DNA of 64,000 nucleotides. Origin: Vanilla planifolia. Taxonomy: Eukaryota > Streptophyta > Magnoliopsida > Asparagales > Orchidaceae. Positions 1 through 11,600 of the stretch are shown in pieces. The stretch covers positions 30,291,630-30,355,629 of the forward strand of contig CM043874.1 in the NCBI GenBank assembly GCA_023846275.1, written 5' to 3'. Made by a program: the position numbers and the translations under genes. Position 1 is the first letter of the stretch; every line of letters begins with the position of its first letter. The notes beneath the pieces were generated by a model. That model worked only from the letters and a program-made list of their open reading frames with translations. It searched no databases and had not been told where the DNA came from.

Positions 1-1100
1 TATGTATTTCTTACATGTTTTTTTAACATATAAATGTGTTAGTGAACATTAGATATCTAGATTTGCATGTCCATGAAATAATCAACTTTCATAGTTTGTA
101 AAACTATCAATTATTGCACATTAGCAACAATCATACTTGTAAGAGTTCATCTTGCACAATATGACTAATTACCTCATGTGATCAAATAAAATGTCACTTG
201 AGGATAACCTTATGTTATATGCATTAATTATGTAATACATAAGAATATAGTACCCCTATCATATAGCACTATTGATTTACCTTAGAGGTGAGTATTAAAG
301 TTTATATTCATTGATTTTTATATAATATAATATTAATTTTCAAACTACTCAACATATTCTTTTGGAAGATTACACATAATCAAATTGAGCAATATGAGTA
401 CAATCTTCAAGAGATATGGAGCTAATGGGTTTTGCAGAGTATGATAGTGATCATCATAAGTGTATGATCATTACAGAAGTATATTGAGAGTTGTGATCTT
501 AAGATGTGAGAAATCTAAATTTTCATCATACCTGCATGATACCACTTTTGTATGAATATGATATTATTTTTACTCAATTAGCATAATTTCAAAATTAGAT
601 AGTTAGTAAGCCAAATTTCTTATACTTTTATGTCAAAACGTTCATACAAGTATGATATATATATATGCCTAAGAAGCATGTCTTCAGGGCTTAGAGATAT
701 ATTAAGAGATTTTGTGTCATATCACTATGATCTACAAATCATACAAGTGTGATCCCTTGAGTTTGATATAAGTAGGCATTTCATATAAGTCATCATAGCA
801 TATTATTTTGCACCATACAATATTTTCTCAAGAGCTCAAAAATTAGACTTGACAAGGTTTGTTATATTCTTACTTTATGATCTCCTAAAATGATTAGTAC
901 AATACATTATGCACTTAGAAATTAGCAGGTCAGATAGGCGTATCATCAGGCTATCCATATTTAATACATACTAAATGATGTTCATATCACATTTATACAA
1001 ATGTCATCAAAACCTATAATGGTTAGTTTTAGCTTCTGAGTAATTGAGATTTGTCATTGGTCTTGCTTAAATCATCCTTAAGTAATCAAATGGTATAAAT
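1..1100 (+). mobile_element. LTR-like fragment, family A (Ty1/copia-like fossil)
   Basis: AT-rich sequence that resembles the reverse complement of the LTR part near 31150-31210: both share a stretch of the type TTTGCATGT...CATGAA...TTTGTAAAA. It carries several copies of a dyad-symmetric motif close to TCATACAAGTATGAT (for example at 641-657 and 739-755), which also marks the family A LTRs at 2.4-2.7, 5.1-5.6 and 30.5-31.1 kb. I infer an old LTR upstream (U3-like) segment. Its left end lies outside the window and its right end is not clear. No coding sequence is visible. Confidence 0.4.
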
Positions 1101-1321
1101 AGGAGAGTATTCTGAATAAAAGAAGTTGATAAATAATTGAATGAAGCAACTTGCATAACCTAAAGAAAGGGAAAAGAGTCAAGCATGTGAAAAGCTATAC
1201 ACAATGAAAATATTCTTATTCCTACTACTACATGCAATGTTTTACTTGTTCCTTTACCTCAACTATTACAATGAAGTTTTGACTCTTAATTAGTAACATT
1301 CTTTTATATCATTTAGTTTTT

Positions 1322-1465
1322 CCCCTAAAGGTGTACGCAAAGCTGAAAGTACTTTTTAAAAAAGTACCCCTAGCTTTTTTTTCACCTAAAGGGGTAAAAA
1401 GTAGGATATAATTGTCGAATTACTCAAAAAAGTACCCCCAGCTTTGTTTTTCCTTAAAGGTGTTG
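1322..1465. repeat. Repeated hairpin module
   Basis: An inverted repeat centred near 1357/1358 pairs GTACTTTTT with AAAAAGTAC, and further out AAAGCT (1339-1344) with AGCTTT (1372-1377). The right arm, an A-tract followed by GTACCCC, AGCTTT and then CCTAAAGG or CTTAAAGG, recurs in direct orientation at 1425-1461. The left flank also has CCCCTAAAGG (1322-1331). The segment is a compound inverted and direct repeat of unknown origin. Confidence 0.6.
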
Positions 1466-1637
1466 AAAAACCTGGGCATACTTTTTTTTGGACTGTGACT
1501 TTAAAAGCCTTATCTTTTGATTTTCGATTCCTGAACTAATGATGATCAAACGAAAGATGAATGATGGGTCTTCTTAATGAGATTTAGGGGACGTGCCATA
1601 GTTTAATTTCCACACTAGAAGATAGAGTTGCGGTGTA

Positions 1638-1662
1638 GGGGGTTCGAATCCCTCTTCTCCCA
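1638..1662 (+). other. tRNA-like T-arm and acceptor fragment
   Basis: GGGGG-TTCGAAT-CCCTC (1638-1654) folds as a canonical T-stem and loop and matches the Pol III B-box consensus. TTCTCCC and A follow, as in an acceptor strand plus discriminator base. No matching 5' half (GGGAGAA with D-arm and anticodon arm) lies in the preceding 100 bases, so this is not a complete tRNA gene. It may be a tRNA or organelle-tRNA remnant, or a SINE head. Confidence 0.35.
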
Positions 1663-2439
1663 TAACTGGCCCAACAGAGAATCTCGATAAGTGCTCCATA
1701 TAGCCTACTTCAACAAAGATTGGGCTAAGGTACCCAGTCAACTAGTGACTCAAGTAGAGAGCCAGATAAGGGGACTCTGACCCGCATTCTTAGTCTTATC
1801 TATTAGCCTTCTCGAGCTAGGACAAATAGACTAGTTCCTAAAATCCAACCTAAGGCTAAGGGAGCAAGCATATATCAAATTGATTCTTATGTCAAATTCT
1901 TCTTCTTTTCTTGAATATACTTTTTGTTTGCACTAGAATTTGGTATAGCTATTTACGTACTCATTTGAGAGATGTTGAACTCTACTTGGTTAACAAAAAG
2001 AGAGTAGACTTTATATAGGTTGACCCTTACTTGGTATGATGAAAATGATAGTGTTTATTGTTTAAGTTGACCTACCTTGCTACTAAAAAATAATAATGGA
2101 TTATAGTATAAGCCTAAACATGTGATTGGGGTAGGTGTAGATTAAAATTTGGATTGAATCACTTAAACATTTCTTGTATACTTTACTTTTTTTACACTTA
2201 CACATAATGATTAGCAAAAATTAAACAACTTTTCTAAAGTTTATTTATACTAACTATTAAGAGTAATTAAGTTGAACATGAGATTACTCAAGTCTTCCAT
2301 TGTAAAATGTTTGATTTGGTTAAATTCAATTTAAGAGAGCAAAAGATAAGTATTACTATTTTTATTTTGTGATTAAAATTGAATTAAGTTAAATTTGTAA
2401 AATTTTCCCCATTTCTTATAGATACAACACTTCTATATT
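1663..2439. other. AT-rich DNA, no gene seen
   Basis: There is no long open frame, no clear repeat boundary and no recognisable motif. It lies between the tRNA-like fragment and the LTR homology that starts near 2440. Confidence 0.4.
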
Positions 2440-3531
2440 TTTAACACATATAAGTATGATCCTTATCATCATATTATATGATCATTATAAAACTCAAGAG
2501 ATGCAAATTGAATTTAAGTGAAGTGAAGTACTATGTGCTGCATATATGTACAATGGCTTCATCATATAAATATGATCGTTTGTTTTTTGTAAAATAAACT
2601 AGTTTGATAAGTTTGAATAGTCAAATGATCAATTAATTCATATATATCATATATTATAGTCCTTGGATCAGATAATATGATCAATTCAATAATTATGACT
2701 AACAATTAGTTTGATTAGTTTTTTAACAAAGTGTTATTTATGAGCCATTGGAGTACTTGGTAATGCATATATAATAGTATCAAAACATAATAATAAGTTA
2801 ATTATATATTTGAATATCTTTAAGAAAGATTAATTGAATATTAATTTTAAATTGAGAGAAAAAATAATGTTACATTCTCAAAGGCTTTTCCATTCTCCAT
2901 AGTCTTCATTCATGTTCATAATCACATTAAGCAACATCTCTAAGATATTTCATAACATTCTTTGTAGTAGGAACTTTGAGTTGTATTACATACCTATTAT
3001 ACATTATTTTGTAATGCTTTAGTATGCCTTTTTTATAATGGTAATTGGCTAATAAGACTTGTACTTTAGTTTTTTATTATATATTTTGTCTTTTATTGGG
3101 AATTTATATTTTATCTTATATTTGTATTTTGACTATTGCTATAAGGTTCTTTGGCTTTGTGATGTGTAATATCTATTGGCTTAGTGTAGTAAACTTTTTT
3201 GGATTATTATTTATAAGATCTTTTGACCTTATGTTTTATGGGGCCTCTGGCTCATTGTATTGTTTACCCATACTAATCTTTTGATGAAATAGAGTATAGT
3301 AGTGGATGTAGATCTATGTTTATATTAAATACTTAAAAATACTTGTGTACTTCCATATTGGCACTTCCACACAACAACTTTTTTAAAAGTAAATAAGAAT
3401 TTTTTAAATAGTTTAAAAGAGCTATTATGATTAAAGAAAGTCTTTCATTATAATACTTTAAACTTTTTGAAATTATAATTGAAATAATATATCACCTTCT
3501 TGTGTGGTATCATACTCACTGATTCTCAATA
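2440..3531 (+). repeat. Left LTR of family A element
   Basis: Similar along its length to 5365-6543. Shared landmarks in the same order are an ATAAGTATGAT motif, a GAGATG/TAAATTGAATTT block, a CTTGGATC...ATATGAT block, TTCATGTTCA with AATCA, and a TATTCTC-type end. The end is followed by a primer-binding-site-like sequence at 3534. Confidence 0.55.
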
Positions 3532-5364
3532 ATAGTATCAAAGCATGATTTTTTTAGTGACTAACAATCCTAGAAAAGATCCTCTTAATATCTCACAAAA
3601 TGATTCATTAGCATTTTGAAAAAAGGGGCTTCATCGGCTTATCCTTCCTTGTTCAAAGAAGAAATTTATTTGTTTTTGAAAAATAAAATAGGAGGTTTTC
3701 TTCAATTATATATTTTGATTTATGAGATTTCAAAAATGTTTTTGCATGTTTTTATAAAGAGATTAATAATTTTTAAGTAGTCTTTAAGCAAACTCACTCC
3801 ACATAAAAAGCATAGAGCTCAACTTAATAAATTTGTTTATGCATGACTTTGAATTATTTTATATAAATGATGGAGAGACAATTAAAGAGATTATTACTAG
3901 ATTTTTTGAAGTCTTGGAATAGTGTTTTATAATGTGAAATAAGAAAAGTACTCCAAATGTTGCCAAAGGAGTTGATCCCTTGGTAATAGTTTATTAAAGA
4001 TAACATGTTCATCTCTCTCTTAATGAGCTACATGAAGAATTTGTGACTAGTGAGGCAAAGATGGCAAGGAGAAAATAAAAAAAAAATCTTAAGCCTAAGA
4101 AGAAGGAAGATCTACCATTGAGGGCTAGTGTAGCTTCATCAAATTATGAGTCTTCTTATTAATAATAAGGTAGAATTTTTTTTCTAAAAGTCTTACAAAA
4201 ATATTTAAGAAGTGTGTTGTAGGTAAATCTAAGGAAAAATGGAACATGAGCTACACAAAATAAGTATAATAAAGTAATAAATATATGCTGCCCAAAATTA
4301 ACAAAAAAAGAAATAAAAAAACAAAAAACTAGAAATAAAAAAAAGAAGAATAAGAAAATGATAATGATGATAGTGATGGTGGTGGTAGTGGTGACGAAGA
4401 AGAAGAAGGTCATTGTGAGAACTTAGAATGATTTAGATCCCTCTACATCTTCCTCAAGCTATGAGGAGAGCAAAGACAAGAAGAATTTATTGTGTCTCTT
4501 AACCAAGAATGTTACATCCCCAAGTTGTAAGGAAAGTAGAAAACAAGATTTGGTGTGACTTGTAGCATATCATGATCCATTTGGAAGTGAAGATAATGAA
4601 GCAAGTAAACTCTTCCATAGTGAATAATAAAGTGGCTTGCTTAAATTAGTTGATGTGTTTAAATTACTTAAAAAAAATATAAGTTTTTTAGGAACTGATT
4701 GGTTGTATTTTGGTGCTTATTTTAATCAATACTAAGAGAAACACAAAGCTCATGCAAAGAAGGAGAAGATCATTTTTGAGTCATCTTGTTATGGTATTAG
4801 AGTGCAAGACCTATAATAATTAATATTTAAGGTACTAGAACTTGGTGAGGATGATGATAAATGTTAAATGTTTTTAAAACTATTTAATTACTCATTTATG
4901 ATTTAGGTTAAAATATTCATTTTATATAACTTTCTTTACATGTAAAATATGTCTTATAATATAGTAAAGTTAAGTATAATCACTTATTAGAGTTTAATTA
5001 AATAGGAACTAAAAATAATATAAATAAAAGAAAAATCTAACAAAACTATAATAGTTTTATAGTATGATATCCCTTTATACTTATATTATCAATTCTTTTA
5101 GAGATTATACTAGTGCTTGGATTAAGGGGATATTAGCTTGTAGTTTGTCTTATTTGTACAAGTATAATCTTTATAATACAAATTCGATATAAGAGTTATC
5201 CTTTATACATTTATAATTTTTCTATCATAAAAGTATGATTATTTTTAACAAAGAAATGAAAGTTGAGATAATTAACTATAAAAGTTGAAAAGCTTAATAT
5301 GATATGATTCTCCTAATCATACTTTTATGATCTTATGTTCACAAAGAGGGTAGTAAATGAGAAG

Positions 5365-6543
5365 GATTTTATATAAGTATGATTTGCATCATTTTATTAT
5401 ATGATTCTTATAAAAATTAAGAGTTGTAAATTGAATTTGAGAGAAGTGCAAAAGTTATTTTACTGAGAGATGTAAATTGAATTTGAGAGATGTAAAGAGC
5501 TATGCACATTATACATGTACGAAAGTCTCATCATACAAGTATGATCATTTATTAGTAGTGAAATGACATAGTTGGACAAGTTTGAGTAGTTAAATGATCG
5601 GTTCATTTGTGCATATTATACAATATAATCCTTGGATCTAATATTATGATTACTTTAGGAATTATGAGTGATATACTTTGATTGGTTTTTGACAAAATTT
5701 TATTTAGATATGGGGGTGCTTAGAGTTATTGGAGTGCTTGGTAAAACACATATAATGGTGTTCAAATATAGGAAATAATACAATGATCTATTTACATATC
5801 TTTAAGGAGGTTTACTTGAAGTCAATTAGAATCTAATAAAAAAAACAATGTTGCATTCTTAGAGAGTTTCTCATCCTTCATAGCCATTATTCATGTTCAC
5901 AATCATATTGAGCTAAGTTATATGTCATCTCAAAGTTATTTATAACATTCTTTCTAATAGGAACTTTGAGTTGAATTATATCTCTCCTATATTGTTTTAT
6001 AATACTTTAATATGTCTCTTTAAAATTGTGATTGGATGATATAATTCTCATACTTGAGTTTTTTATTATATATTTTGTCTTATTGTTAGGATATTATATT
6101 TGATTTTATATTGATCTTTTGATTATTATTGTAGGGTTATTTAGCTTAATAATTTGTAAGATCTTTTGGCCTAAAATTATAGCTCTTTGTGAGTTGATAT
6201 TTGTGGAGTTTTTTAGCTTAATGCTTTGTGGTCTTCTGACTTATTGTATGGTTTTATCCCTTATTAGTCTTTTGAGAAAGGGGAGTGCCTTTATTACAAA
6301 CTTATTAATTAGGCATGGATGAATATTAATTCAAAATTTTGAGTTGGACCATCTAAAAATACCTATATACTTCTTTATTTGCACTCTCATATAATGAGTT
6401 TTTAAAAGTAAATAAGATCTTAAAAAAATAAAAGAACTATTAAGATTAATAAATATCATCCATTACAATATTTGAGACTATTTGAGCTTAATATTCACAC
6501 AATTCACCACTATTATGAACATCATGCTCACTTATTCTCGATA
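5365..6543 (+). repeat. Right LTR of family A element
   Basis: Direct repeat partner of 2440-3531. It includes the best copy of the dyad motif, ATCATACAAGTATGAT (5530-5545). The end near CTTATTCTCGATAA corresponds to GATTCTCAATAA at the end of the left copy. Confidence 0.55.
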
Positions 6544-6545
6544 AT

Positions 6546-7648
6546 TTCTCTCCTTTCAACTAGACTCCAAAAGTCCCAGAACAATGCTTATAACATTAGA
6601 GCCTATCAACCTTATCTCTACCTTTAGACTTCACGTCAGAAATCCTTTACTTCAACTAATTTGTACTCCACCCTTATCTTACAACTTCATATCTCATGAC
6701 TCCAATCTAGTCATTACCTCATTCTTTCTTAGCTAGGATTCAAAATCCTATTAATTCCACCTCTACATCAATCTAACCATTTACTTTACATCTTGTCTTT
6801 TGCAACTCTAATGGGATTCCTCTTATTCCACTTATGAGGAATCTCATTACCTTTAGGCATAAAAACATAACCAATAGGTTATAGAAGAAGTCTTCCTCTT
6901 CTCTAAAGAAGTTCTTTCCACAACACTTTCTTCTAAATCATAATTGTCTCATCTATTTCTTTTATGACAAATCAGATCTTTATATTTTTTAAAGGAAGTT
7001 CAAGATTGTAAGAAGCATGAATGTCATGAATTAATATGTTATGTGTAATTACAATATTTTAAAAAATTGTCTTTTAATGTTTTTAAAAACTATATTTATT
7101 TTTTTCTTTGACTAGTTTAAGAGATTTTTTATCTCTACTTTTGTGAGTTAATATTAGACTTATGAAGATCTCAAAATCTCTATTCCATTTAAGTTAGTTT
7201 GAACAAAAATCTCTATCCATTTTTAAAATATTTCAAGGGTATTGTCAAAGACTTAGACTAATAGGACTCTTGTTTTGAATGCTTTTAAAATAATTAAACA
7301 AATTTGAATGCTTTTAAAATCTTTCAATTAAATCTTATGATGATTTATCCGAATAACTTATTTTGATACTTATTGCAATCATGAGAATGTACAATCCTTT
7401 TTCCAACATGAAACTCATTTTAACCATATAATGATCATGTATAAAATACAATAATTTAAAATTTCCTAAGAGTTTCTTAAACATTCATTGAAAACTAAAT
7501 TAGGTTAATTGCAATGTCATTTATTTATATAATTGTATTTGTTGTAGTTGCAAATGTAAGTTCCTTGGTATATTTAGATATTAAATTTAATTTTGATCTT
7601 TTAAATTATTTTTTGTGAATATAAATTTAGATCATCTTAATTGTGTGT

Positions 7649-7650
<2 letters not shown>
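6546..7650. other. AT-rich flank, no gene seen
   Basis: A pyrimidine-rich stretch (6550-6960) is followed by AT-rich DNA. There is no convincing open frame or repeat boundary. This separates the family A element from the promoter side of the POD1/TAPT1 gene. Confidence 0.4.

Positions 7651-7691
<41 letters not shown>
7651..7691. repeat. (AT)n microsatellite
   Basis: About 20 uninterrupted AT units. It lies about 280 bases upstream of the GC-richer start of the POD1/TAPT1 transcription unit, so length variation here could be a useful marker. Confidence 0.95.
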
Positions 7692-7696
<5 letters not shown>

Positions 7697-8115
7697 ATTT
7701 TAGCTGTAAAATAAACAATAGTATTTTTTCTTATATTTCAATTGGCAACATTCTCAAGAGATTATGGTTCTGTTTGAAAAATAAGTTTTAAATTATTTTT
7801 TTTATTTTTTTAAACGTAAGAATATCAAAATTAAACATATATTTTTTTTATTAAAAATTTGTTTTTTCTCAAATAAAACTTTATTTCTAAATCATAGAAA
7901 CAAACTATTTTTAATTTAATGATTGGAAATTTGACGCCGGAAAGGTTTAAAAAGGAGTTTTTTTAACCAAATGCAGAAATTCTTCTGGTTGTGCCAACGC
8001 TTGCCAGGCGCGGTTGGTTCCAGCACTGTGATCGCGTACCCTTTCCTACGCTGCGTTATCTTCCTTTCGCAGCGATAGGGTTTCTGCCAAGGACCTGGCT
8101 TCCGTTCCTTTCTTC
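7692..8115 (+). promoter_or_regulatory. Probable promoter and 5' leader of POD1/TAPT1 gene
   Basis: Base composition changes sharply from AT-rich to mixed or GC-rich near 7935, which marks the start of the gene region. TTTAAAAAGG near 7947 is a weak TATA-like candidate. The transcription start cannot be fixed from sequence alone. The stretch from about 7970 to 8115 reads as leader and contains an upstream ATG. Confidence 0.4.
7971..8078 (+). CDS. Possible upstream ORF in the POD1/TAPT1 leader
   Basis: An ATG at 7971 opens a 35-residue frame that ends at TAG (8076-8078), 37 bases before the main ATG at 8116. If transcription begins upstream of 7971, scanning ribosomes would meet it first and it could reduce translation of the main frame. 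No similarity is recognised and the start site is unknown, so this is only a candidate. Confidence 0.25.
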   Translation: MQKFFWLCQRLPGAVGSSTVIAYPFLRCVIFLSQR

Positions 8116-8692
8116 ATGGTTCCCTTCGCGTCCCCCAAATCCATGCCTCTCGGATCAGTCCACAGGAAGGTGTCGTTTGGTGTCCTAGCCGAAGAAAGCT
8201 CCGGCGATGATGGAAGTATCTTTGTTCCACGATACTCGGATGCGCCTCATGAGAGTGAGACCGCCGACGGACGCGGAAGCCGGCGGAAGCGCAAATCTAA
8301 GGGCGGAAAGAAAAAGAAGGCCGCGGCTCAGCCTTTGGTTGAAGTTGAAGGTCGCTGTCCTTCGTTTAGCCATAATGGGATGCATGAGATTGTAATGGAT
8401 TTTTCAGTTAGCGAGAGCCGATCAATTGTGGAATCCATTAGCGAGAGCACCGTGATGGAGAGGGAAACGGAGAACTCTCGTGTGAGCTGCGTCTCATATG
8501 TGGAACTTAGGCAGAGGAATTTGAATGGAGTTGCGGCCGATGGGCAGGGGAAAGATGATGCTGAGAGCGATAAGGAGAGCTCAACAGCCGTCAAATGGAG
8601 ACCTGATTCTGTCGGAAGAGGTCCGAAGTTGGAAACCATGGAATCATTAGATTGGAAGAGATTCATGGCAGAGAATCCTGATCTTCTGGGAG
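8116..8692 (+). CDS. POD1: POD1/TAPT1 exon 1
   Basis: Residues 1-192 plus one base of codon 193. It is GC-richer than its surroundings, encodes the variable N-terminal region and ends in the conserved MESLDWKRFMAENPD block. The donor is GGAG|GTCAGT. The same frame stays open to 8835 if unspliced, but that extension has no family similarity. Confidence 0.9.
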
Positions 8693-11600
8693 GTCAGTTC
8701 ACAGAATTGGTGCAGTTTGTTTTCTACGGCTACTATCTTCGATTTTTTGAAATTATTTTGGGGGATATTGAACAGTTTGTGTTACATAGTTCTTTGCATG
8801 TCCTTAACTTTCTCATAGTCTGCTATCTGGACTGAGCTCTTCGTTGAAGGAGTTCTCTTTCGAACACGGTTTTTGGTCATGCCTTGGTTTGATACCTTAT
8901 GGGCTTATCACAATCTTGGGTCAGATTTATAGTTGTTTTAGGCTTTGTTTTAAATTGTTCTTTTATTTTAATGCTAAAATGTACATGGAATGTCATTGCA
9001 TGGTCACGAAACCTTAGAAGAGGTAAAAGGGAATCTGCTACCTGTTTCTTGCACAGAGTCAATCAAATGATTCAAATTTTATGAAAATAATAACTAGGAA
9101 AATTTTTAACAAGTTGTAGATCAGTAGCATGTGCCTTACCCTCCCAAGAGAATGTGCAAAGTTCAAATTCGGGCATAGTCCTCAACTTTCTTAAAATAAA
9201 GGAAAAATTACGAATCAAAGCCTCGTGTTCATTTGATAGTGCTATCTGCAATGTGGCATGTTGTTCAAATTAAAGTCATAATTGCTTTTAGAATGATTGA
9301 TGTGTTGCTCGGTTCTCATTGTTTTCTATGTGATTATTCAGCAAATCAAAGTTCAGGTTTTCATACTAGCTATGAAAAAAGCTTTAGCCTATAGGTCAAA
9401 AGGTTTTGTTTAGGAATTAAAACAGTTTGAACCTCATGAGTCATGAGGCATATATAATGTTTTGATGATAACAAGTCATCTAAGTGTTTTTCGTAATCTA
9501 ATTATCTATTTAAGTGTAATATAGGTTAAATTAAAGGACAAATAGACAAGGAGTGATTCAATAAAGTGGGGTGTCATTCAATGATTCAAGAAGGCCTGAT
9601 AGAAGCCTATGTTCTCAAGTTTAATGGTTTATTTCTTTTTGGACACGTGAGGATTTCAGCTTAGGTTACCAATCTTGGAAGCTTGCACTTCACTTACTAC
9701 ACATTTACATTAATAGGAAATCGTGTTAAAATTGTCTGTTGCATATCATTAAAGGTTATGAACAATAATACAACTCATCTTGTGCATTCTAGTGCTTAAT
9801 TCTATAAGATTTGATGAGTTAGATAGAGTAAAAGTTTAAATTTAAAAGTTGTACTAATTGTATGATACAAAATTTGTTTTAGATGGTACAATTAGCTTTA
9901 TGTTAAGATGATGATTAAGAAAACAAAGTGTTTGAATTAGGTTGTTATTGGTGCTTTGTGACAATTAGATAGTATGATATATCAAAAATTGAATGGTCCG
10001 AAATGTCAATGAATAAGGTGTAGTTTAATTAACATAGAAATCTCAAGAATTTTGTATATAATAGTTTTATTTATTAGATAATATGATTGATTCAAGGGAA
10101 TATATCAAACCAATATCTAAATAATATAATAATAAAATAGTTTGGATTTTATAGTATAGCATACTGGACAATATGGTTAACTAAACACATGAAGAGATGT
10201 CACATAATGCAATCATATTATTTCAAAACTTTCTTAAGGTATGTCAATATTATAACAATACGATTGCATAAAGATATTTAATCATAGTATATAAGGTGAA
10301 AATTGTAACTTTCATATGTTATGTTAATATTCTAATGAACAATATAAATAATTCATTATATAGTATCATATGGTATAATATACTTATCAGATTGTACAAA
10401 TGTAGTAAAAGTTGGTTAACAACTAGTTGAAACTCTCCATAAATATAAAATTAGTTGTTGTGAGAATTCTTGAGTCTTCCGTTAAAGATTCTAAGCATTC
10501 TATAGAATAAATATATTTCATAAAACACAAAAAAGGGAGGAGGAGAGACAATGATTATTTTAGGCTAAGAAAGAGAAATATTGCTATAGTAATTTGCATT
10601 GGCCCTATGAAATCGGATTGTTAAAGGAAAATCTTCACTACAGTATCATTTCAATTAAGGGAAATAAAGGAAGTATTAAAAGCAAAACTCTATTCATCAT
10701 TGTGCATCAAAAGCTCTCAAAGTTTTTGGTATCACTGGTTTGATAATCTATTAGATTTTATATATTCTTATTGATATATTTGGTTCGCTATCACCATTGA
10801 GTGAGCTTTTACTTTTTAGTGGTTCTTGTATTGTGATTCTTTGTGCCTTGCTCTAAGCCATGGATGTGTGGAGCCGAGCTCATGTCTGTGTAGTGTTTGG
10901 TGGATTTAGATTGTGGTTGAATTTGAGAAAAACCTTAGTTGTTACGGGTTTCTTCACCTAGCTATAGTGGAGTAGTGCTTTTGATGGTGGTGCTCAAGTA
11001 TGTTGTTTGGGCATAGACGTAGTCTTAAGGTTAAGTCAAACTACCTAAAAATGGTGAGTCTCATTTGCACTTATTTGTTCTTATTTTACATGATTGTTTC
11101 AATGCAACATTGAAAAGTTTATGACATTTGACAATCTTGCAATGTCTAGAAAGATTTAAAAAAATGATGTGGTGCTATTGGTACTAGTTACTTATTTAAC
11201 CAAAAGTTTTTACTAATCTTTTGTTTGCAAAAGAATTTATTTTTATTTTGAACATCACTAATTTAACGTCCTTTCTTGGTGTGCTTCCTTGGACCCAACA
11301 AAGTTACTAGTGAGATAACAACTTTTTTGTCTCCTCTTACCAGATCAAGGGCCATATGAATCTTTCACATTTGGACATTACCATTATCTCAATTTGCTAT
11401 TGGAAAGAGTATTTGTATACACATATATGTATTTGTATGTATATTCTACTTACATATAATCTATCATTTGTGTGGATTTTCATTTTTTTATCCAAATGTG
11501 TGATTGGTGTTTGTTGGATTGGAAACAGGTGGGGTTTTGGGACGAATGAGTATGCATAACTTTCTATGAAAAGCTACACTCGTATGTTTAACTGAACTGT

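Larger units (their letters stand above)
2440..6545 (+). mobile_element. Fossil LTR retrotransposon, Ty1/copia-like (family A)
   Basis: Two direct repeats of about 1.1-1.2 kb (2440-3531 and 5365-6543) flank about 1.8 kb of internal sequence. Directly after the left repeat, AGTATCAAAGCATG (3534-3547) resembles a plant tRNA-iMet primer-binding site (TGGTATCAGAGC). The internal part near 3890-4650 reads on the + strand like a decayed copia gag, with a lysine-rich and then acidic or serine-rich stretch. The element is clearly broken, with many lesions, and old, because its two LTRs differ throughout. The short open frames at 3045-3284, 4159-4413 and 6119-6322 lie inside it and are not genes. Confidence 0.6.

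Noticed and set aside
1638-1662. A complete tRNA gene
   Set aside because: Only the T-arm and acceptor 3' strand are present. No D-arm, anticodon arm or matching 5' acceptor strand was found.
4159-4413. 84-codon minus-strand frame rich in Phe, Thr and Ile
   Set aside because: It is the reverse of the purine-rich (GAA/AAG) remnant gag stretch of the family A fossil and therefore only a composition shadow.
6589-6606. A second primer-binding-site-like sequence (ATAACATTAGAGCCTATC)
   Set aside because: Too imperfect, and no LTR end or gag-like sequence borders it.
8116-8835. A 239-codon uninterrupted frame as a complete gene
   Set aside because: Only the first 192 codons fit the POD1/TAPT1 family. 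A good donor (GGAG|GTCAGT) lies at 8692/8693 and the extension has no family similarity, so it is exon 1 read-through.
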